Origin: Shewanella sp. AS1
GTDB lineage: Bacteria; Pseudomonadota; Gammaproteobacteria; Enterobacterales; Shewanellaceae
Length of the DNA: 64,000 nt
Direction of reading: 5' to 3'
NCBI RefSeq assembly: GCF_021412565.1
Contig: NZ_JAKCLJ010000001.1
Coordinates: forward strand, 558,001 to 622,000
Shown here: one piece after another, positions 1 to 11,835 of the stretch
Layout of the letters: the number at the start of each line of letters is the position of its first letter
Position numbering within the stretch: the first letter of the stretch is position 1
Made by a program: the position numbers and the translations under genes
Notes under the pieces: generated by a model
What the model saw: the letters and a program-made list of their open reading frames with translations, nothing else
What the model was told of the DNA's origin: nothing
Database searches by the model: none

Positions 1-1089
1 CCTTGTCCCTACTATGGTCAGTGTGGTGGCTGCGATCAGCAGCATCTTGAGTTGGATAAACAGCGTCAATACAAAGGCCAGACTTTAGTCAATCTAATCG
101 AAAAGATGGGGCAGACTCAGGTGGAGGAGATTGCCGAGCCTTTAGTGGGGGATGCCTGGCACTATAGACGTAAGGCGCGCTTGGCCACTCAATATCTACG
201 CGAGACCAAAGAGTTAGTCTTAGGTTTTCGTGCCCTAGCAAGCGATAAAGTGGTCGGTATTGCGGCCTGCCCCGTGTTAGACGCTCAGTTATCTCAGTTG
301 TTATCGCCTCTACAACAAACACTCAACTTGCTGTCGGCCAGGCGAAGCCTTGGTCATGTAGAGTTGATTGCGGTGGACTCAGGCCCCTTGGTTGTGCTGC
401 GCATTACCCAGGCTTTGGGCGAGCAGGATAAAGGGAAATTGAGCGAGTTTGCTCAGCAGCATAGCGCAGCGCTGGTGCTGCTCGATGGTGACGGTCAGCT
501 GGAAACCATAAGTGGCAGTGAAGCGCTGCCTTATTACCGTTTGGATGAGTGTCAGCTGAGCTTCGCGCCGGGCAGTTTTATCCAGGTCAATGGCGAGATG
601 AATCGCAAGATGGTGACTCAGGCCATGAGTTGGCTGGATGTACAGAGCGGTGAGCGTGTACTGGATCTCTTCTGCGGTGTCGGCAACTTTACCCTGCCGC
701 TGGCGAAAGCGGGCGCGCAGGTCATTGGCGTCGAAGGGGTTGAGGCCATGGTGGCTCAGGCAAAGCGTAATGCGGCGCAGAGCGGCATAGACAATGCGGC
801 GTTTTATCATGCGGACTTGAGTGATGATATCGCCACCCAGCCTTGGCTTGTGCGCATAGATAAGCTGCTATTAGATCCGGCCAGAGCAGGTGCCTATGAA
901 AGCCTGCAATGGCTTAAGAAGATGAAACCTAAGGCTGTGGTTTATATCTCCTGTAATCCGGTCAGTCTGGCGCGGGACTGTGAGCCTCTGCTTGAGCAGG
1001 GGTATCGACTCAAGAAGCTGGGACTGGTTGATATGTTTCCCCAGACCCATCATATCGAGGCCATGGCCCTGTTTGAATTAGCGAACTGA
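1..1089 (+). CDS. rlmD: 23S rRNA (uracil-1939-C5)-methyltransferase RlmD (RumA), 5' end cut off by the window
   Basis: The reading frame is open from base 1, so the gene begins upstream of the window. The first codons carry the [4Fe-4S] cysteine pattern C-x5-C-x2-C (codons 2, 8, 11); a likely fourth ligand lies in the motif AACPVLD. The catalytic half has the SAM motif DLFCGVGNF, the DPARAG motif and the nucleophile cysteine in SCNPVSLARD, all typical of the TrmA/RlmC/RlmD family. The protein would methylate U1939 of 23S rRNA using SAM. It sits just upstream of relA, an order shared with many gammaproteobacteria. An internal TTG at 52 is not the start, because it lies after the iron-sulfur cysteines. 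Confidence 0.95.
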   Translation, partial: PCPYYGQCGGCDQQHLELDKQRQYKGQTLVNLIEKMGQTQVEEIAEPLVGDAWHYRRKARLATQYLRETKELVLGFRALASDKVVGIAACPVLDAQLSQLLSPLQQTLNLLSARRSLGHVELIAVDSGPLVVLRITQALGEQDKGKLSEFAQQHSAALVLLDGDGQLETISGSEALPYYRLDECQLSFAPGSFIQVNGEMNRKMVTQAMSWLDVQSGERVLDLFCGVGNFTLPLAKAGAQVIGVEGVEAMVAQAKRNAAQSGIDNAAFYHADLSDDIATQPWLVRIDKLLLDPARAGAYESLQWLKKMKPKAVVYISCNPVSLARDCEPLLEQGYRLKKLGLVDMFPQTHHIEAMALFELAN

Positions 1090-1101
1090 ACTGGGAGCCA
1101 A

Positions 1102-1152
1102 TTGAACAATCCTCGGGCCATTGCCAATTGACAATAGCAGGGGATTGTTCAA
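1102..1152. repeat. Long perfect inverted repeat between rlmD and relA
   Basis: TTGAACAATCC (1102-1112) is exactly repeated in inverse as GGATTGTTCAA (1142-1152), with a 29-base interior that itself holds ATTG/CAAT arms. It could form a 51-nt hairpin at the end of rlmD. No T-run follows it, so it is not an ordinary intrinsic terminator. It may be an mRNA-end stabiliser or a protein-binding site; function unknown. Confidence 0.6.
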
Positions 1153-1257
1153 GATAGTGGCAGAAAGATTTTCTGTAGCAATACAAGCCTATTCTCCTAG
1201 AACACGGGCCCTAGGATACGGGCCTAACAAAGTAAGTAATTTAAGGACAATCATTAG

Positions 1258-3507
1258 ATGGTATCGGTAAGAGAAGCACATTTTAATGACAAGGAATTTC
1301 AACTGGCCGAGTGGGTCGAGCGTTATCTGGACGATCCAAAGGAAGCCCAGTGTCTGCTCGAACTCATTAAGCAGGTGGAAGGCTTGGTCATTAAACATGA
1401 TGCCGACAAGAAGCACGATGCCAGCAAAGCCAAGTCTACTAAGCCTGTAACAGAGAGCCATCTTAGCCAGCGTGCCAGAGAGATGATAGAGATACTGGCG
1501 CCGCTGAATATGGATATCGAAACCCTGCAGGCGGCAGTGATCTTCGTGGTATTCGATGCCAAAGTGATCACAGCTGAGCAGCTTGAAACTCTGTTTGGGC
1601 CTAAGTTAGCCGCGCTGGTCAACAGCGTGGTGACCATGAATGCCATCGGCGCCCTTAAGGTCAATGAGCAGAGCCGCAATGCCGAACCCCAAATCGATAA
1701 TATCCGTCGCATGCTACTGGCCATGGTGGAAGATGTGCGCGCCGTGGTGATTAAACTGGCCGAGCGTATCTGTCTGCTAAGAGAGGTGAAAAATGCCGAT
1801 GAGGAGACCCGGGTGCTTTTGGCGCGGGAGATCGCCGATATCTATGCGCCGCTGGCTAACCGCTTAGGCATAGGCCAGCTAAAGTGGGAGCTGGAGGATA
1901 TCTCATTTCGCTATCTGCATCCTCAAATCTACAAGGATATTGCCAAGCAGCTGGATGGTAAGCGCCTGGATCGAGAGATCTACATAGATAACTTCGTTAA
2001 CCAACTGCAACAGCGTCTCGATGACGATCAGATCCGTGCCAAGGTCTATGGTAGACCTAAACATATCTACAGCATCTGGAAGAAGATGCGCGGCAAAGAT
2101 CTTAAGTTCGATGAACTGTTCGATGTGCGAGCTGTGCGCATTGTCACTGACAGACTACAGGATTGCTACGGCGCCCTAGGCGTGGTTCATACCCTCTGGC
2201 ACCATATTCCCAAAGAGTTCGACGATTATGTGGCGAACCCTAAGCCCAATGGTTATCAGTCGATCCATACTGTAGTGGTCGGCCCCGAGGGGAAAACGGT
2301 CGAGATCCAAATTCGCACCGAGCAGATGCACGAAGATGCCGAGTTAGGTGTCGCGGCACACTGGAAATACAAAGAGGGCTCGACCGGTAAGCAGAGCGGC
2401 TATGAGGAGAAGATCAACTGGCTGCGTAAGATTCTGCAGTGGCAGGAGGATGTGGCCGAGAGTGGCAACCTGGTGGATGAGGTACGCAGTCAGGTCTTCG
2501 AGGATCGTGTCTATGTGTTTACCCCCAACGGCGATGTGGTGGACCTGCCTATGGGCTCCACCGTACTGGACTTTGCCTACTATATTCACTCTCAGGTAGG
2601 ACACCGCTGCATTGGCGCTAAGGTCGATGGCCGTATTGTGCCTTTCACTTATCAGGTGGAAACTGGCGAGCGGGTGGAGATCATCACTTCCAAGCATCCC
2701 AATCCCAAGCGTGATTGGCTCAACCCTAACTTAGGCTATGTGAAGGCCTCGCGTACCCGCTCTAAGATTCAGCACTGGTTTAAGCAGCAGGACAGAGACA
2801 AGAATATTGTCGCTGGCCGCGAGATGCTGGAAGCCGAGCTGGCCCGCACTGGCCTGACGCTCAAAGATGCCCAGAGCGCGGTCGAGCGTTTTAACATGGT
2901 GGCCATGGACGATCTGCTGGCGGGGATTGGCGGCGGCGATGTGCGGCTTAATCAGGTGGTTAATCATGTGCAGAGCCGGCTCCGCAGCAAGGAGCTTTCG
3001 GAAGAGGAGGTGGTCGAAGATCTGCTCAAGAAGCACCAGGCCCGCAGTGAGCCTAAGAGCAAGGGACAAGTAGAGGTCAATGGTGTCGGTAACCTGATGA
3101 GCCATATTGCCAAATGCTGTCAGCCCGTGCCAGGCGATGAGATCACTGGCTTTATCACCAAAGGGCGGGGCATCTCGGTGCACAGAGCCGATTGCGAGCA
3201 GGTCAAAGAGTTGATGCGGGTGCATCCCGAGCGCACCGTGGAGGTGGTCTGGGGCGAAAACTACTCGGGGGGTTACCGTTTAAGGCTCAGGGTGCTTGCT
3301 CACGATCGCAGCGGCCTGCTGAGGGATATCACCTCAGTGCTCGCCGCCGAGAAGTGTAACGTGTTTGCCATGAGCTCCTCTTCGGATGTGAAAACCCAGA
3401 CTGCGGCTATCGAGCTGGAGCTGGAGCTATACAACCTCGAGGGCTTATCCCGTGCCATTGCTAAGCTGTCGCAGGTCGACAGCGTCATAGAGGCAAGACG
3501 CCTCTAG
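1258..3507 (+). CDS. relA: GTP pyrophosphokinase RelA, (p)ppGpp synthetase I
   Basis: 749 aa. Transfers pyrophosphate from ATP to GTP/GDP to make (p)ppGpp when ribosomes meet uncharged tRNA. Visible order: a hydrolase-like N-terminal domain that lacks the HD/ED metal motifs of SpoT (so synthesis only), the synthetase domain with YGRPKHIYSIWKK near residue 264 and EFDDYVANPKPNGYQS (the acidic RelA signature), a TGS domain (VYVFTPNGDVVDL) around 415-475, the zinc-finger-like region with the CC pair in CCQPVPGDEI near 620, and a C-terminal ACT domain. ATG at 1258 is preceded by TAAGGA. It is followed by a terminator at 3542. Confidence 0.97.
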   Translation: MVSVREAHFNDKEFQLAEWVERYLDDPKEAQCLLELIKQVEGLVIKHDADKKHDASKAKSTKPVTESHLSQRAREMIEILAPLNMDIETLQAAVIFVVFDAKVITAEQLETLFGPKLAALVNSVVTMNAIGALKVNEQSRNAEPQIDNIRRMLLAMVEDVRAVVIKLAERICLLREVKNADEETRVLLAREIADIYAPLANRLGIGQLKWELEDISFRYLHPQIYKDIAKQLDGKRLDREIYIDNFVNQLQQRLDDDQIRAKVYGRPKHIYSIWKKMRGKDLKFDELFDVRAVRIVTDRLQDCYGALGVVHTLWHHIPKEFDDYVANPKPNGYQSIHTVVVGPEGKTVEIQIRTEQMHEDAELGVAAHWKYKEGSTGKQSGYEEKINWLRKILQWQEDVAESGNLVDEVRSQVFEDRVYVFTPNGDVVDLPMGSTVLDFAYYIHSQVGHRCIGAKVDGRIVPFTYQVETGERVEIITSKHPNPKRDWLNPNLGYVKASRTRSKIQHWFKQQDRDKNIVAGREMLEAELARTGLTLKDAQSAVERFNMVAMDDLLAGIGGGDVRLNQVVNHVQSRLRSKELSEEEVVEDLLKKHQARSEPKSKGQVEVNGVGNLMSHIAKCCQPVPGDEITGFITKGRGISVHRADCEQVKELMRVHPERTVEVVWGENYSGGYRLRLRVLAHDRSGLLRDITSVLAAEKCNVFAMSSSSDVKTQTAAIELELELYNLEGLSRAIAKLSQVDSVIEARRL

Positions 3508-3541
3508 TCTTGTCTGCTGCCAGTAAATTTATTTTAGATGT

Positions 3542-3576
3542 GACGAGTTAAGTATGATTTGACTCGTCCTTTTTAT
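3542..3576 (+). terminator. Rho-independent terminator after relA
   Basis: Stem GACGAGT (3542-3548) / ACTCGTC (3562-3568) followed by CTTTTTATTT. Confidence 0.75.
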
Positions 3577-3602
3577 TTCATTCACTTTATTTGAGCTTGC
3601 CT

Positions 3603-4421
3603 ATGACTTCTTCATCCTCTGACTCATCTTCAGATATTGCCCGCCTGCTTGAGATAATGGCAAAGCTTAGGGATCCCAAAACCGGTTGTCCTTGGGACAG
3701 GGCGCAGGATTATCAGTCTATCGTGCCTTTTACCCTGGAAGAGGCCTATGAAGTGGCCGATACCATAGAGCGTAACGCCCTCGATGAGCTACCGGGCGAG
3801 CTTGGCGATTTGCTGTTTCAGGTGATTTTTTATTGTCAGCTGGGAAAAGAGCAGGGGCTATTTGATTTTGAGCAAGTCGTGGAAAAAATCTGCCGCAAAC
3901 TGACCGAGCGTCATCCCCATGTGTTTGGCGAGCTACCGCTGGCCAGCTCTCAGGAGGTGAAACAGACCTGGGAGAGCATCAAAGCTGGCGAGCGGGCTGG
4001 GCGCTCTTTGACCTCAGTGCTTGATGATATTCCCCTGAACCTGCCGGCACTGAGCCGCGCGGCCAAGATTCAAAGAAGAGTCGCAAGCCATGGGTTCGAC
4101 TGGGCTGAACTTGAGCCTGTGGTGGCGAAAGTTCATGAAGAGATAGATGAAGTGCTGGCGGAGGTGCAGGTCAGTTCGCCCGACGCGACTCGGGTGCGCG
4201 AAGAGATGGGCGACTTGCTGTTTGCCGTGGTCAATCTGGCCCGGCATATCGGTGTCGATCCCGAGCAGGCATTGAGGCTCGCCAACAGTAAATTTGAGCG
4301 TCGCTTTCGCGGCGTCGAGGCGCTAGCGGCAGCATCGGGCAAGCCGCTTGCGCAGCACACCCTTGCACAATTAGACAGTTATTGGGAGCAGGTGAAGTTG
4401 GCCGAGAAGGCAAAAGGGTAA
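3603..4421 (+). CDS. mazG: Nucleoside triphosphate pyrophosphohydrolase MazG
   Basis: 272 aa from ATG 3603; a TTG 12 bases upstream is in frame but less likely. Hydrolyses (d)NTPs to monophosphates and pyrophosphate; in E. coli MazG also lowers ppGpp. Two tandem MazG folds are visible: the first with WDRAQDYQS and EEAYEVADTIE...ELGDLLFQ, the second with VHEEIDEVLAE...EEMGDLLFAVVNLARH, the E-E-x-x-E/D metal pattern of the all-alpha NTP-PPase superfamily. The full two-domain length matches the family. It lies between relA and pyrG, close to ppGpp metabolism. Confidence 0.95.
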   Translation: MTSSSSDSSSDIARLLEIMAKLRDPKTGCPWDRAQDYQSIVPFTLEEAYEVADTIERNALDELPGELGDLLFQVIFYCQLGKEQGLFDFEQVVEKICRKLTERHPHVFGELPLASSQEVKQTWESIKAGERAGRSLTSVLDDIPLNLPALSRAAKIQRRVASHGFDWAELEPVVAKVHEEIDEVLAEVQVSSPDATRVREEMGDLLFAVVNLARHIGVDPEQALRLANSKFERRFRGVEALAAASGKPLAQHTLAQLDSYWEQVKLAEKAKG

Positions 4422-4439
4422 AATATATCGCTTTGTTGT

Positions 4440-4468
4440 TTGTCGAATTCCGTCGGCTTTGGTATAAT
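4440..4468 (+). promoter_or_regulatory. Sigma-70 promoter for pyrG
   Basis: TTGTCG (4440-4445), a 17-base spacer, then a perfect TATAAT (4463-4468), 62 bases before the pyrG start. Best sigma-70 match noted in the window. Confidence 0.75.
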
Positions 4469-4470
4469 AA

Positions 4471-6168
<1,698 letters not shown>

Positions 6169-6181
6169 CGATTAAAAATGA

Positions 6182-6211
6182 GCCGCTTCCAGATATGGAG
6201 GCGGCTTTTTT
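6182..6211 (+). terminator. Rho-independent terminator after pyrG
   Basis: GCCGCTTCC ... GGAGGCGGC stem (one G-U pair) followed by TTTTTT. Confidence 0.85.
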
Positions 6212-6259
6212 GTCTCATTTGATGTAAATTTAGGGATAAGAATTTTAGTTTTGTATTAA

Positions 6260-7594
<1,335 letters not shown>

Positions 7595-7617
7595 CTGCGA
7601 AATAGACCTTAATTTAT

Positions 7618-7646
7618 AAAAAGGCCACCACTTGGTGGCCTTTTTT
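7618..7646 (+). terminator. Rho-independent terminator after eno
   Basis: AAGGCCACCA / TGGTGGCCTT stem with a tiny loop and a TTTTTT tract. Confidence 0.9.
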
Positions 7647-7694
7647 GTTGTAATATCAATTTAGATTTTCTAACAGTAATAAAAACTTTATCGG

Positions 7695-7994
7695 ATGAAC
7701 CGTCTTCTACTCGCCATCTTAGCGCTACTCGGCCTGCTCCAATATCGACTCTGGGTGGGAGAGAACAGCTTGCCGGAATCTTTCCAACTGCAGGAGCAGA
7801 TCCAGTTGCAGCAGGAGAGTAATGCCAAATTACTCGAGCGGAATCAGGTACTCAAAGAGGAGATCCTCGATCTTCGCCGCGGCACAGAGGCGATTGAAGA
7901 ACGTGCTCGCAACGAGCTGGGTATGGTGAAACAGGGAGAGACGTTTTTTCGCGTAGTAGGAGAGCCACAAAGGGATGGCGATATTAATCGTTGA
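7695..7994 (+). CDS. ftsB: Cell division protein FtsB
   Basis: 99 aa bitopic divisome protein that forms the FtsQLB complex and links septal peptidoglycan synthesis to the Z-ring. Residues 3-20 (RLLLAILALLGLLQYRLW) are the single membrane span; about 28-65 is a glutamine- and leucine-rich coiled coil (QLQEQIQLQQESNAKLLERN); the conserved ARNELGMVKQGE tail follows. Length and the position between eno and ispD are as expected for ftsB. Confidence 0.95.
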   Translation: MNRLLLAILALLGLLQYRLWVGENSLPESFQLQEQIQLQQESNAKLLERNQVLKEEILDLRRGTEAIEERARNELGMVKQGETFFRVVGEPQRDGDINR

Positions 7995-8061
7995 TCTATT
8001 GCGGTTTACTTCAGTGGTTTTATGGCGGTTACCTTAGCTTCATGAGGCAAAAGTATAATTA

Positions 8062-8769
8062 ATGACATTATCTATTGAGCATCTGGTGGCGATTGTGCCC
8101 GCAGCGGGTATTGGCAGTCGTATGGGCGCCGAGATCCCCAAGCAGTATTTGATGTTAAATGAGCAGCCAATCATAGGTCATACGCTCGACGTTCTTCTCA
8201 ATCATCCACGTATCTCGCAAGTGATAGTTGCGCTACACCCGCAAGATCAGTTCTTTGCCGCGCTGCCGCAAGCCAGCCATCCCAAGTTGTTGTGTGTGCA
8301 GGGAGGCAAGGAGCGCGCCGATTCAGTGCTTGCTGGGTTAACGCAACTGCCTGACGCTGCCTGGGCATTGGTTCATGATGCGGCGCGTCCCTGTCTACAT
8401 GTCAGCGATATCGATAAGCTTATCCGTGAGGCCGAAGCACAACTTCAGGCTGGCACTCCCCAGGGCGCCATCTTAGCTATGCCGGTTCGGGATACCATGA
8501 AGCGCAGTAATCGCCATGGCGATATTGAACAAACCGTCTGCCGTGAAAATCTCTGGCATGCCTTAACGCCGCAGCTGTTTTTGGCGCAGGCGCTGAGAGA
8601 TAACCTGAGCCGTGCACTTGAACTTGGGATGAATATTACCGATGAAGCTTCTGCGATGGAGTATTTTGGCGGAGCGCCGCGTCTGGTGAGCGGCCGGGCC
8701 GATAATATCAAGGTGACCCACCCGGACGATCTGCGTTTAGCGGCGCAATATTTAAGTCATCAAAGTTGA
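8062..8769 (+). CDS. ispD: 2-C-methyl-D-erythritol 4-phosphate cytidylyltransferase IspD
   Basis: 235 aa. Couples MEP to CTP, giving CDP-methylerythritol in the non-mevalonate isoprenoid pathway. Signature PAAGIGSRMG near the N-terminus with PKQY (CTP binding), VHDAARPC in the middle, and TDEASAMEYFG / IKVTHPDDL near the C-terminus. ATG 8062 follows a GAGG that lies rather far away (15 bases), so initiation may be weak or coupled to ftsB. ispF follows after 73 bases. Confidence 0.96.
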   Translation: MTLSIEHLVAIVPAAGIGSRMGAEIPKQYLMLNEQPIIGHTLDVLLNHPRISQVIVALHPQDQFFAALPQASHPKLLCVQGGKERADSVLAGLTQLPDAAWALVHDAARPCLHVSDIDKLIREAEAQLQAGTPQGAILAMPVRDTMKRSNRHGDIEQTVCRENLWHALTPQLFLAQALRDNLSRALELGMNITDEASAMEYFGGAPRLVSGRADNIKVTHPDDLRLAAQYLSHQS

Positions 8770-8842
8770 ACAGACAGGCGTGATGGTCCTTGCTGAGCGG
8801 AAACAAAAAATAGGCAAGATTAGGGTAAAAATAGGATAGAAG

Positions 8843-9325
8843 ATGAAGATGCGGATCGGACACGGTTTTGATGTACATAAATTTGGCGGCGAACTGCCTT
8901 TGATCCTAGGCGGTGTCGATGTGCCCTATGAAACCGGTTTAGTGGCTCACTCGGACGGTGATGTGGTTTTGCATGCCATCAGTGATGCCATTTTAGGTGC
9001 GATGGCACTTGGGGACATAGGCAAACATTTTCCCGACACAGACCCTGAGTTTAAAGGCGCCGACAGCCGGGTTCTGCTGCGCCATTGTTACCGACTCGCC
9101 TTAGAAAAAGGCTATGAGTTAGGTAATTTGGATGTGACCATTATTGCTCAGGCACCTAAGATGCTGCCCCATATTCAGGCGATGCGCGAGTGTATTGCCG
9201 CCGATCTGACCTGCTCGGTTGATGCTGTTAACGTCAAGGCGACCACCACAGAAAAGTTAGGTTTTACCGGCCGTAAAGAGGGTATCGCTGTCGAGGCTGT
9301 CGTGCTGATGACTGCGAGCAATTAA
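8843..9325 (+). CDS. ispF: 2-C-methyl-D-erythritol 2,4-cyclodiphosphate synthase IspF
   Basis: 160 aa, usual length. Cyclises CDP-ME-2-phosphate to MEcPP with release of CMP. Metal-binding GFDVH at residues 8-12, SDGDVVLHA with the third histidine ligand, [11 protein letters not shown] and the C-terminal [10 protein letters not shown] substrate-binding motif are all present. Encoded separately from IspD but directly downstream of it; truD begins ten bases after its stop. Confidence 0.97.
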   Translation: MKMRIGHGFDVHKFGGELPLILGGVDVPYETGLVAHSDGDVVLHAISDAILGAMALGDIGKHFPDTDPEFKGADSRVLLRHCYRLALEKGYELGNLDVTIIAQAPKMLPHIQAMRECIAADLTCSVDAVNVKATTTEKLGFTGRKEGIAVEAVVLMTASN

Positions 9326-9334
9326 GAGAATTTG

Positions 9335-10444
9335 ATGAGCGAATTAACATATTTACATGGCAAGCCCTTATCCACGGCTGATCTGCGCACCGAGAACAGT
9401 GACTTTTTAGTCGATGAGATCTTACCCTTTCTGCCCACCGGCGAAGGTGAGCATCATATGCTGCATATTCGCAAAGAGGGGCTCAATACTGCAGATGTGG
9501 CGCGTATGCTCTCCAGTTTTGCCGGAGTTCATCCCAAAGAGGTGACTTTTGCCGGCCAGAAGGATAAGAACGCGATCACCACCCAGTGGTTCGGCGTGCG
9601 TATTCCGGGTAAAGAAACCCCCTTGTGGCAGTCTCTTAATAGTGAGCAGTTAACTGTGCTTAGCAGCAGTCGCCACAGCAAGAAGCTACGTACAGGCGCG
9701 CTGGCGGGCAACCGTTTTACCTTGACCTTAAGGGCCTTGTCCGATGTCGAGGACTTGGTTAAACGCATTGAATTAGTTAAGCAAACCGGTGTGCCTAACT
9801 ATTTTGGTGAGCAGCGTTTTGGCCATGATGGTAAAAACCTCATTTTTGGCCGCCAGATGCTGGCCGGAAAGAAGGTAAAAGATCGCAATAAACGCAGCAT
9901 GTATCTCTCTGCCGTGCGCTCTAATCTGTTTAATCAGATGGTATCGACCCGTCTGGCCGAGCAGGGTAGCCAAGCGCTTGAGGGCGACTGCGTTATGCTA
10001 AGCGGCAGTAAGAGTTACTTCGTCGCAGAGTCCTGGGACGAGACGCTGCTTGAGCGATTGGCACAAAAAGATATTCAGCTTTCAGCCCCCTTGTGGGGGC
10101 GTGGACAGGCGTTATCTCAAGGAGCGGCTTTGGCTTTTGAGGCGAGAGTGGCCCAGGATTTTTCCAGCGATTGTGAAGGCCTAGAGCAAGCTGGCCTGAC
10201 CCAGGAGCGCCGTACGCTTTTCCTTGAGCCGCAAAATTTGAGTTATGAGGTCGAGGGGGATGTGGTGATATTGAAGTTTGCCTTACCCTCGGGCTGTTTT
10301 GCGACCTCCTTGCTGCGTGAATTGGCTCAATATGAAGATGTGAATGAACGCGAATATCGGCAAAGACGCGAACAGGCCCAGAACGAAAAAGGCCAGAGCG
10401 AGCAAGGCCAAAGTGAACAAAATGACAGAGGTGGCCATGCTTAA
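9335..10444 (+). CDS. truD: tRNA pseudouridine(13) synthase TruD
   Basis: 369 aa. Isomerises U13 of certain tRNAs (notably tRNA-Glu) to pseudouridine. The catalytic aspartate is Asp77 in [28 protein letters not shown] and the C-terminal [16 protein letters not shown] motif are typical. ATG 9335 is preferred to the overlapping TTG 9332. The extreme C-terminus (about residues 340-369) is a low-complexity Gln/Glu/Lys tail built from three imperfect 15-base units ([15 protein letters not shown]), unlike the core. The last 8 bases overlap surE. Confidence 0.95.
   Translation: MSELTYLHGKPLSTADLRTENSDFLVDEILPFLPTGEGEHHMLHIRKEGLNTADVARMLSSFAGVHPKEVTFAGQKDKNAITTQWFGVRIPGKETPLWQSLNSEQLTVLSSSRHSKKLRTGALAGNRFTLTLRALSDVEDLVKRIELVKQTGVPNYFGEQRFGHDGKNLIFGRQMLAGKKVKDRNKRSMYLSAVRSNLFNQMVSTRLAEQGSQALEGDCVMLSGSKSYFVAESWDETLLERLAQKDIQLSAPLWGRGQALSQGAALAFEARVAQDFSSDCEGLEQAGLTQERRTLFLEPQNLSYEVEGDVVILKFALPSGCFATSLLRELAQYEDVNEREYRQRREQAQNEKGQSEQGQSEQNDRGGHA
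10376..10420 (+). repeat. Three imperfect 15-bp units in the 3' end of truD
   Basis: Units at 10376-10390, 10391-10405 and 10406-10420 share the pattern GGCCARAGYGARCAA (first copy more divergent) and code for [15 protein letters not shown]. They lie just before the surE ribosome-binding site. Confidence 0.65.
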
Positions 10445-11186
10445 GGTATTAGTCAGTAATGATGATGGTGTCAGTGCCCCAGGGATAGCCGCGCTCTCTC
10501 AGGCATTGGCCGAACATTATAGTGTGATGACAGTGGGGCCGGATCGCAACTGCTCTGGTGCCAGTAACTCATTAACCTTGACTAACCCTTTAAGGATTAA
10601 TAAGTTAGACAATGGTTACATATCAGTCAGCGGCACACCTACCGATTGTGTGCACTTAGCCATTCGTGAGCTTTACCAGGAGGAACCAGATATTGTGATC
10701 TCTGGTATCAATGCTGGCGCCAATATGGGGGACGATACCCTCTATTCGGGAACGGTTGCTGCGGCAATGGAGGGGCGTTTCTTGGGGCTGCCTGCAGTTG
10801 CTATCTCTCTGGTTGGACGGGAATTAGTGCATTATGAGACTGCTGCAGCGATTGCTTGTAAGATAGTGGTGGGTCTGATTAAACAGCCCATTAAGCGGGA
10901 TCAGATCCTGAATGTGAATGTGCCGGATCTGCCGATTGAGCAGATAAAAGGGATCAAGGTCACCCGGCTTGGCGCTAGGCACAAAGCCGAGGGAATGGTG
11001 CGGACCTTAGATCCCGCCGGCAGAGAAATTTTTTGGTTAGGCCCACCGGGTAACGAGCAAGATGCTAGCGAAGGGACAGACTTTTATGCCGTCGCTAACG
11101 GCTATGTGTCAGTCACGCCACTGACGGTGGATTTGACCGCTTATGAACAACTTTCATCAATGAAACAATGGATTGAACATCTATGA
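10437..11186 (+). CDS. surE: 5'/3'-nucleotidase SurE
   Basis: 249 aa survival protein; metal-dependent phosphatase acting on nucleoside monophosphates and other phosphate monoesters. Begins [12 protein letters not shown] with the metal-binding Asp pair at 9-10; [26 protein letters not shown] and [25 protein letters not shown] are hallmark motifs. ATG 10437, with GAGGTGG just upstream, overlaps the truD stop by 8 bases. The upstream in-frame ATG 10344 would lie in the truD low-complexity tail. The stop overlaps the pcm start (ATGA). Confidence 0.97.
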   Translation: MLKVLVSNDDGVSAPGIAALSQALAEHYSVMTVGPDRNCSGASNSLTLTNPLRINKLDNGYISVSGTPTDCVHLAIRELYQEEPDIVISGINAGANMGDDTLYSGTVAAAMEGRFLGLPAVAISLVGRELVHYETAAAIACKIVVGLIKQPIKRDQILNVNVPDLPIEQIKGIKVTRLGARHKAEGMVRTLDPAGREIFWLGPPGNEQDASEGTDFYAVANGYVSVTPLTVDLTAYEQLSSMKQWIEHL

Positions 11187-11818
11187 GTGGTGTAGCTACC
11201 CGATCAGCATTGAATCTCGCTAATCAGCTGCGCGCGGCAGGGATCCGCAGTCAGGCCGTATTGTCGGCGGTGGCTAAGACACCTAGAGAACTGTTTCTCG
11301 ATGCGGCATTAGGCCACAAGGCTTACGAGAACACCGCCTTGCCCATAGGTCAGGGACAAACGATTTCTCAGCCTTATATAGTGGCGAGGATGACAGAGCT
11401 TCTGCTGGAGTCCAGTCCAAAACGGGTATTGGAGATAGGAACCGGATCGGGCTATCAGGCGGCAATTTTGGCGCAATTGGTCGATCAGTTATGTACAGTC
11501 GAGCGGATCAAGAGTCTGCAGATCCAGGCGCGGCAACGTCTTAAGCGTCTTGATCTCCACAATGTTTCCTTTAAATATGGCGATGGTTGGCAGGGCTGGG
11601 TCAATAAGGGGCCTTTCGATGCCATTATGGTTACCGCAGCGGCCAGTAAAATCCCCGAGGCTCTACTGGAACAGCTGGCACCGGACGGTGTGTTGGTTAT
11701 CCCTGTGGGGCAAGTGACTCAGCAACTGCTGCGGGTAACTCGTCATGAATCGGGTTTTGAAACTGAAACCATAGAGATGGTGAGGTTTGTGCCCTTGGTT
11801 AATGGTGCGCTGGCTTAA
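11183..11818 (+). CDS. pcm: Protein-L-isoaspartate O-methyltransferase Pcm
   Basis: 211 aa. Repairs aged proteins by SAM-dependent methylation of isoaspartyl residues. Conserved [17 protein letters not shown] (substrate side) and the SAM motif [18 protein letters not shown] are present, as is the downstream post-I acidic position TVERI. Its start overlaps the surE stop by 4 bases, implying translational coupling. surE-pcm-nlpD-rpoS is a stress/stationary-phase cluster conserved across gammaproteobacteria. Confidence 0.97.
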   Translation: MSGVATRSALNLANQLRAAGIRSQAVLSAVAKTPRELFLDAALGHKAYENTALPIGQGQTISQPYIVARMTELLLESSPKRVLEIGTGSGYQAAILAQLVDQLCTVERIKSLQIQARQRLKRLDLHNVSFKYGDGWQGWVNKGPFDAIMVTAAASKIPEALLEQLAPDGVLVIPVGQVTQQLLRVTRHESGFETETIEMVRFVPLVNGALA

Positions 11819-11835
11819 GGGCGCCGTTTAATCTT

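Noticed and set aside
8054..8059. TATAAT before ispD
   Set aside because: It lies directly before the ATG and no -35 is present; chance AT-rich match.
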